From assembly GCA_012961655.1 (NCBI GenBank), contig DTYX01001143.1, forward strand, positions 1 through 6,029: a stretch of DNA of 6,029 bases. The letters run 5' to 3'. This DNA is from Candidatus Poribacteria bacterium (lineage in GTDB: Bacteria; Poribacteria; WGA-4E; DTYX01). Within the stretch, counting starts at the first letter, position 1. Each line of letters starts with the position of its first letter. A program made the translations under genes and the position numbers. Below, one piece after another: positions 5,971-6,029 of the stretch. The notes beneath the pieces are model-generated. The model worked only from the letters and a program-made list of their open reading frames with translations, did no database searches and was not told the origin of the DNA.

Positions 5971-6029
5971 AGCCACTGATTTTCACGGATTTTCACAGAT
6001 TATTTTTCTTTCTTTTTATCCGCGTTTCA
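5971..6029. repeat. AT-rich intergenic segment with 10-base periodicity, likely dispersed repeat
   Basis: GATTTTCACG (5978-5987) and GATTTTCACA (5988-5997) are near-identical adjacent 10-base units, followed by a third partial unit, GATTATTTTT. Together with the terminal CCGCGTTTCA this resembles the 'sentence-like' intergenic repeats built from CACGGATTTTCACAGATT variants that I remember from several uncultivated bacterial genomes; that match is from memory and untested. The segment runs off the window edge and holds no reading frame. Confidence 0.5.

Overview
The window is a short bacterial segment from an organism I cannot name with confidence. Bacterial signs are clear Shine-Dalgarno (SD) sites, ATG and GTG starts, a lipoprotein signal peptide and tightly packed genes. 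The noncoding flanks are AT-rich and hold palindromes and short tandem repeats. A giant Ycf48/BNR-repeat lipoprotein together with such flanks reminds me of little-cultivated, repeat-rich phyla (Poribacteria, KSB1 or Ignavibacteria-like groups). That is an impression, not a taxonomic result.

Layout: positions 1-427 are noncoding, with a 15-bp palindrome at 83-97 and a perfect 15-bp-stem hairpin at 373-406 just before the ribosome binding site of gene 1. Gene 1 (428-3193, +) encodes a 921-residue lipoprotein made almost entirely of 21 Asp-box/Ycf48-type repeats: 14 repeats, a Pro/Val/Glu-rich linker, then 7 more. The repeats show a seven-unit higher-order pattern, so I read the protein as three seven-bladed beta-propellers. 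Gene 1 converges on a two-gene minus-strand operon with only 13 bases between the stop codons, and an inverted repeat spans both stops.

The operon is transcribed from the right end. The first gene (5890-4514, -) and the second (4544-3207, -) encode two full-length but diverged paralogues of the geranylgeranyl-reductase-like FAD-dependent oxidoreductase family. They overlap by 31 bases and the second has its own SD inside the first, so they are probably translationally coupled and may work as a pair. The substrate cannot be read from the sequence. An isoprenoid lipid or quinone is the family-based guess. Cysteines are unevenly distributed: the first protein has a CxxC and a CxC motif, of which the second keeps only one Cys.

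The right end (5891-6029) is the operon leader plus an AT-rich segment with 10-base periodicity that looks like dispersed intergenic repeat DNA. Nothing links gene 1 functionally to the oxidoreductases; they are convergent and probably independent. I see no defence system, mobile-element gene, RNA gene or CRISPR array. The most notable items are the three-propeller architecture, the paralogous flavoprotein pair and the leader hairpin.
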